This document shows positions 60,799 through 64,000 of a stretch of DNA of 64,000 nt, piece after piece. The notes beneath the pieces are model-generated. The model was not told the origin of the DNA, searched no databases, and worked only from the letters and a program-made list of their open reading frames with translations. The stretch lies in NCBI GenBank assembly GCA_050258755.1, contig JBLMZI010000009.1:54205-118204 (forward strand), written 5' to 3'. The stretch comes from JBLMZI01 sp050258755. Its GTDB lineage: Bacteria; Bacillota; Syntrophomonadia; Syntrophomonadales; DTU052. Position 1 is the first letter of the stretch. Every line of letters starts with the position of its first letter. The position numbers and the translations under genes are program-made.

Positions 60799-61626
60799 CT
60801 ACTTGGTGCGCTTCTTGACAATCATATTGTCAGAAGGCTTCTTCTTGCGAGTCTTGCCACCGATTGCGATCTTGCCCCACGGGGAAACCGGGTATTTCCG
60901 GCCCACCGGGGAACGGCCTTCACCACCGCCATGCGGATGGTCGACCGGGTTCATAACAGAACCGCGAACCGTCGGGCGAATACCCATCCAGCGGGTGCGG
61001 CCGGCTTTACCGATACTCACGTTTTCGTGATCCAGGTTGCCGACTTCGCCGATTGTGGCACGGCAGGTCACGTGTACCAGCCGGACTTCGCCGGACGGCA
61101 GACGGACATGAGCGTAGTCGCCTTCTTTAGCCATCAACTGGGCCGAGGTGCCGGCGGAGCGTACAATCTGGCCGCCTTTACCAGGCTTCAGTTCGATATT
61201 GTGGATAACGGTACCAACCGGAATGTTTTTGAGCGGGAGCGCGTTGCCCACTTTGATATCCGCTTCCGGGCCGGACATGATCTTGTCGCCGACCTTCAGC
61301 TTGTTCGGTGCGATGATGTAGCGTTTTTCGCCGTCAACATAGTGCAGCAGCGCGATGTTGGCGGAACGGTTGGGATCGTATTCGATCGAAGCGACTTTTG
61401 CGGGAATCCCGTCTTTCCGGCGCTTGAAATCGATTTTACGATACTGGCGCTTGTGGCCGCCCCCACGATGCCGAACCGTAAGACGCCCCTGGGCGTTGCG
61501 GCCTGCATTCGATTTGAGCGGTTCCAAAAGGCTTTTTTCAGGTGCCTTCGCCGTGAGTTCCTCGAACGTCAGAACGGTCATCTGCCGTCTGCCCGGCGAG
61601 GTCGGCTTGAACTTCTTTATCGCCAT
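60799..61626 (-). CDS. rplB: Ribosomal protein L2
   Basis: 275 residues. Peptidyl-transferase-centre segment VMNPVDHPHGGGEGRSPVG and AIKKFKPTSPGRRQMTVL at the N-terminus. Confidence 0.98.
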   Translation of the reverse strand: MAIKKFKPTSPGRRQMTVLTFEELTAKAPEKSLLEPLKSNAGRNAQGRLTVRHRGGGHKRQYRKIDFKRRKDGIPAKVASIEYDPNRSANIALLHYVDGEKRYIIAPNKLKVGDKIMSGPEADIKVGNALPLKNIPVGTVIHNIELKPGKGGQIVRSAGTSAQLMAKEGDYAHVRLPSGEVRLVHVTCRATIGEVGNLDHENVSIGKAGRTRWMGIRPTVRGSVMNPVDHPHGGGEGRSPVGRKYPVSPWGKIAIGGKTRKKKPSDNMIVKKRTK

Positions 61627-61654
61627 TTTAAGTGCTTACCTCCCTGTGCGTGGG

Positions 61655-61945
61655 TTACATGCCCTCGAAGAGCGGGATTTTGTGACCGGATTTCAGTTCG
61701 ACCACTGCTTTTTTCCGGTCCGGTTTTCTGCCCTCAAAGCGACCCATCCGCTTCGTCTTGCCTCTGAGGTTGATGGTCCAGACCTTTTCAACCTTGACTT
61801 TGAAAATCTCTTCCACGGCTTTTTTGATTTCAACCTTATTGGACCGTTTGTCAACAATGAAGGTGTACTTGTTGTCGGCCAGCAGGTTCATTGTTTTTTC
61901 CGTTACGACCGGTTTGATGATAATGTCTCTCGGGTCCTTTTCCAT
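61655..61945 (-). CDS. rplW: Ribosomal protein L23
   Basis: 96 residues, the usual length from the ATG at 61945 (RDIIIKPVVTEKTMNLL). FIVDKRSNKVEIKKAVEEIF follows. The ribosome site GGAGG is inside the end of rplD, 12 bases ahead. Confidence 0.97.
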   Translation of the reverse strand: MEKDPRDIIIKPVVTEKTMNLLADNKYTFIVDKRSNKVEIKKAVEEIFKVKVEKVWTINLRGKTKRMGRFEGRKPDRKKAVVELKSGHKIPLFEGM

Positions 61946-61946
61946 C

Positions 61947-62570
61947 TTAGCTGAAAACCTCCTCCACCTTGACCACGGCATCCTTGGTGATCACCAGTTT
62001 GTCGTGTGCCATCAGGTCGTAAACATTGATGAAATCAGCTCTGACCGGCTTAACGCCCGGAATGTTGCGGGCTGATTTCACGACGTTCGCGTTGCCGTCC
62101 GCGGTTACGACCAGGGCCTTGCCGTCCACCTTGAGGTTGCCAAGGACTTCAGCCATCTGCTTGGTCTTCGGCTCGTCGAAACTCAGCTGATCGACGACAA
62201 TAATATTTGCGGTCAGCACCTTGTCGGATAGTACCGACTTCAGCGCCAGACGGCGAAGTTTGCGGGGTACGGTAAATGAATAATCCCGCGGCGTCGGTCC
62301 GAAAGCGATACCGCCGCCCCGCCATACCGGGGAGCGTTTCTGCCCAGCGCGTGCCCGGCCGGTGCCCTTCTGACGCCATGGTTTTTTGGTGCTGCCGCTG
62401 ACTTCGCCGCGGCCTTTCACCTTGGAAGTGCCGGCCCGGCGTGCTGCGAGCTGCGCCCGAACGACCTGATGAACGGCTGCCTCGTTGGGCTCAATGCCGA
62501 ACACACTCTCGTTCAATTCGATTTCGCCGACCTGATCTCCGCCCATGTTATATACTGCTACCTTAGGCAT
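61947..62570 (-). CDS. rplD: Ribosomal protein L4
   Basis: 207 residues. The tunnel loop region KKPWRQKGTGRARAGQKRSP and GGGIAFGPTPRDYSFTVPRK identify it. Confidence 0.98.
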   Translation of the reverse strand: MPKVAVYNMGGDQVGEIELNESVFGIEPNEAAVHQVVRAQLAARRAGTSKVKGRGEVSGSTKKPWRQKGTGRARAGQKRSPVWRGGGIAFGPTPRDYSFTVPRKLRRLALKSVLSDKVLTANIIVVDQLSFDEPKTKQMAEVLGNLKVDGKALVVTADGNANVVKSARNIPGVKPVRADFINVYDLMAHDKLVITKDAVVKVEEVFS

Positions 62571-62587
62571 TTCTTACGTTTCCCTCC

Positions 62588-63226
62588 TTACGCCTTTACG
62601 GAATCCTTGATGGATACAAGGCTCCGCTGCGGCCCCGGGATCGCACCTTTGATGAGAAGCAGGTTGCGGTCCGGATAAATCTTTACGACTTTCAAGTTCT
62701 GTACCGTAGTGCGGGCCCCACCAAGGCGGCCCGGCATTTTCCGTCCCTTGAAGACCCGAGCCGGGCCTTTCGCGCCAAGAGAACCGGGACGGCGATGATA
62801 TTTCGAACCATGCGCCATCGGTCCGCGATGGAAGTTGTGGCGCTTGATGCCGCCGGCGAAGCCTTTCCCTTTGGAAACACCGACAACATCGATGCTTTCG
62901 CCTTCGGTAAAGATATCGACCTTAATTTCCTGGCCGACTTCGTACTGATCCACACTGTCAACCCGGATTTCGCGAACCCACTTGGTGGGCTTCACGTTGG
63001 CCTTGGTAAACTGGCCGCGGTCCGGTTTGTTCAGCTTTTTTTCTTTGGTTCCCCTGAAGCCGATCTGAATGGCATTATAGCCATCGGTTTCAACCGTCTT
63101 TTTCCGTAACACGACACACGGCCCGGCTTCTACGACAGTCACTGCCGTAGCCTTGCCGTCATCGGTAAAAATTTGGGTCATGCCGATTTTGACCCCGAGA
63201 ATGCTTTTTTTCACCGAAGCTGACAC
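62588..63226 (-). CDS. rplC: Ribosomal protein L3
   Basis: 212 residues. SILGVKIGMTQIFTDDGKA and GPMAHGSKYHRRPGSLGA. GTG start with AGGAGG nine bases ahead. Confidence 0.98.
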   Translation of the reverse strand: MSASVKKSILGVKIGMTQIFTDDGKATAVTVVEAGPCVVLRKKTVETDGYNAIQIGFRGTKEKKLNKPDRGQFTKANVKPTKWVREIRVDSVDQYEVGQEIKVDIFTEGESIDVVGVSKGKGFAGGIKRHNFHRGPMAHGSKYHRRPGSLGAKGPARVFKGRKMPGRLGGARTTVQNLKVVKIYPDRNLLLIKGAIPGPQRSLVSIKDSVKA

Positions 63227-63321
63227 TTCTTTTTACCTCCTACCCTGCGTTCTGCCGGACATCAAATCAATGAGCGGTCCGGTTGGGTTCGTTTGATTAC
63301 GCTGACAAAGCGCATTCTGGA

Positions 63322-63633
63322 TTAAAGTTTAATTTCGATATCGACGCCGGACGGAAGGTCCAGATGCATTAGCGCGTCGATAGTTTTCGGATTCGGATCC
63401 AGAATGTCGATCAGACGCTTGTGCGTTCTCATTTCGAACTGTTCCCGCGAATCTTTGTTCACGTGGGGCGACCGCAGGATCGTGTACACGCTCCGTTCAG
63501 TCGGCAGCGGTACCGGGCCCGAAACCTTCGACCCATTTTTCTTGACGGTGTCCACAATCTTTACAGCTGACTGATCAAGCAGCTTGTGGTCAAACGCCTT
63601 CAGTTTGATTCGGACTTTTTGTTGACCCTTCAC
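63322..63633 (-). CDS. rpsJ: Ribosomal protein S10
   Basis: 103 residues. KVRIKLKAFDHKLLDQSAVK and GPVPLPTERSVYTILRSPHV. GTG start with AGGAGGG. S10 also acts in NusB-dependent antitermination. The 95 bases to rplC hold a CCGGAC/GTCCGG hairpin. Confidence 0.98.
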   Translation of the reverse strand: MKGQQKVRIKLKAFDHKLLDQSAVKIVDTVKKNGSKVSGPVPLPTERSVYTILRSPHVNKDSREQFEMRTHKRLIDILDPNPKTIDALMHLDLPSGVDIEIKL

Positions 63634-63724
63634 CTGATGGTACCCTCCTTAAAACTCCCTGTCATTTACACGGGTCCGGGCGTACTGATTATAAGAGAGC
63701 ACACGACTCCCTCAAACTGGTATA

Positions 63725-63754
63725 TCCGGGCTCTGCCTCGCGGCAGAACCCGGA
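63725..63754. terminator. Hairpin between tuf and rpsJ
   Basis: TCCGGGCTCTGCC (63725-63737) pairs with GGCAGAACCCGGA (63742-63754) with one mismatch. There is no T-tract after it on the minus strand, so it may slow or protect the transcript rather than stop it. Confidence 0.4.
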
Positions 63755-63773
63755 TCCAAACCCACTTGATTAC

Positions 63774-64000
63774 TTAGTCGTTGGTAATGCTGGTGACAAC
63801 GCCGGCGCCTACGGTACGGCCGCCTTCGCGAATCGCGAAACGCAGTCCTTCTTCCGCCGCGATCGGCGTGATCAGTTCGATCCCCATCTGGATGTTGTCT
63901 CCCGGCATAACCATTTCCACACCTTCCGGCAGTGTGATGATGCCGGTGACGTCCGTCGTACGGAAGTAGAACTGCGGACGATAACCCGGGAAGAACGGCG
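63774..64000 (-). CDS. tuf: Elongation factor Tu, C-terminal 75 codons
   Basis: Only the beta-barrel domain 3 end is in the window: FFPGYRPQFYFRTTDVTG, MVMPGDNIQM and RFAIREGGRTVGAGVVTSI, ending in TND-stop. The rest of the gene lies beyond the right edge. Position ahead of rpsJ is standard. Confidence 0.98.
   Translation of the reverse strand, partial: PFFPGYRPQFYFRTTDVTGIITLPEGVEMVMPGDNIQMGIELITPIAAEEGLRFAIREGGRTVGAGVVTSITND

Overview
The window reads as a chromosome segment of a spore-forming Firmicute of the Clostridia, of the Peptococcaceae/Desulfotomaculia/Heliobacteria kind. Supporting signs are the gene order of the S10-spc-alpha ribosomal block, a KOW (L14e-like) gene between map and infA, zinc-type S14, cysteine-bearing S4 and Adk, a cwlD-type spore-cortex amidase near rpsI, three CBO0543-like membrane proteins, and strong AGGAGG ribosome sites with frequent GTG and TTG starts. 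Base composition is moderately GC-rich. I see no rRNA or tRNA gene, no CRISPR array, no transposase and no prophage.

Layout. 1-9.5 kb: a partial acyl-CoA synthetase; a two-component pair whose response regulator ends in a RelE/ParE-like domain; a lipoprotein; a PAS-GGDEF-HD-GYP protein; a DMT exporter; a SagB-type oxidoreductase; pcm; a small charged protein. 9.5-20.6 kb: a large multi-PAS histidine kinase, a TPR protein, an orphan molybdopterin oxidoreductase, a chemoreceptor built from two complete MCPs in tandem, and a metallo-beta-lactamase-fold hydrolase. 20.6-29.9 kb: a first copy of a dispersed repeat, a 39-residue gene, hslO, a GGDEF-EAL protein, a ModBC-type ABC transporter without ModA, an AstE-like metallohydrolase, a CapA/MurF-like pair and an ArsR regulator. 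30-42 kb: a four-gene membrane-protein operon of unknown function, a C_GCAxxG_C_C protein, a large palindromic element, a ferritin-like protein, a secreted transglutaminase, crotonase, a PAS protein, the AmmeMemoRadiSam pair, cwlD, a zinc ribbon and a polysaccharide deacetylase. 43-64 kb, all on the minus strand: tuf (partial), rpsJ-rplC-D-W-B-rpsS-rplV-rpsC-rplP-rpmC-rpsQ-rplN-X-E-rpsZ-H-rplF-R-rpsE-rpmD-rplO-secY-adk-map-KOW-infA-rpmJ-rpsM-K-D-rpoA-rplQ-ecfA1, then a low-GC insert, then ecfA2-ecfT-truA-rplM-rpsI.

Themes. Cyclic-di-GMP and sensory proteins are dense in the first 24 kb. Cell-envelope and sporulation-type genes dominate 26-43 kb. The strongest non-textbook signals are the response regulator with a toxin-fold output domain (2067-2828), four copies of a roughly 220-bp intergenic element with inverted ends (20.75, 34.04, 37.82 and 47.09 kb), a 216-bp imperfect palindrome at 33780-33995, the membrane operon at 29992-32980, the double chemoreceptor, and the interrupted ECF transporter operon. 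All functions come from reading the sequence; no search was run.
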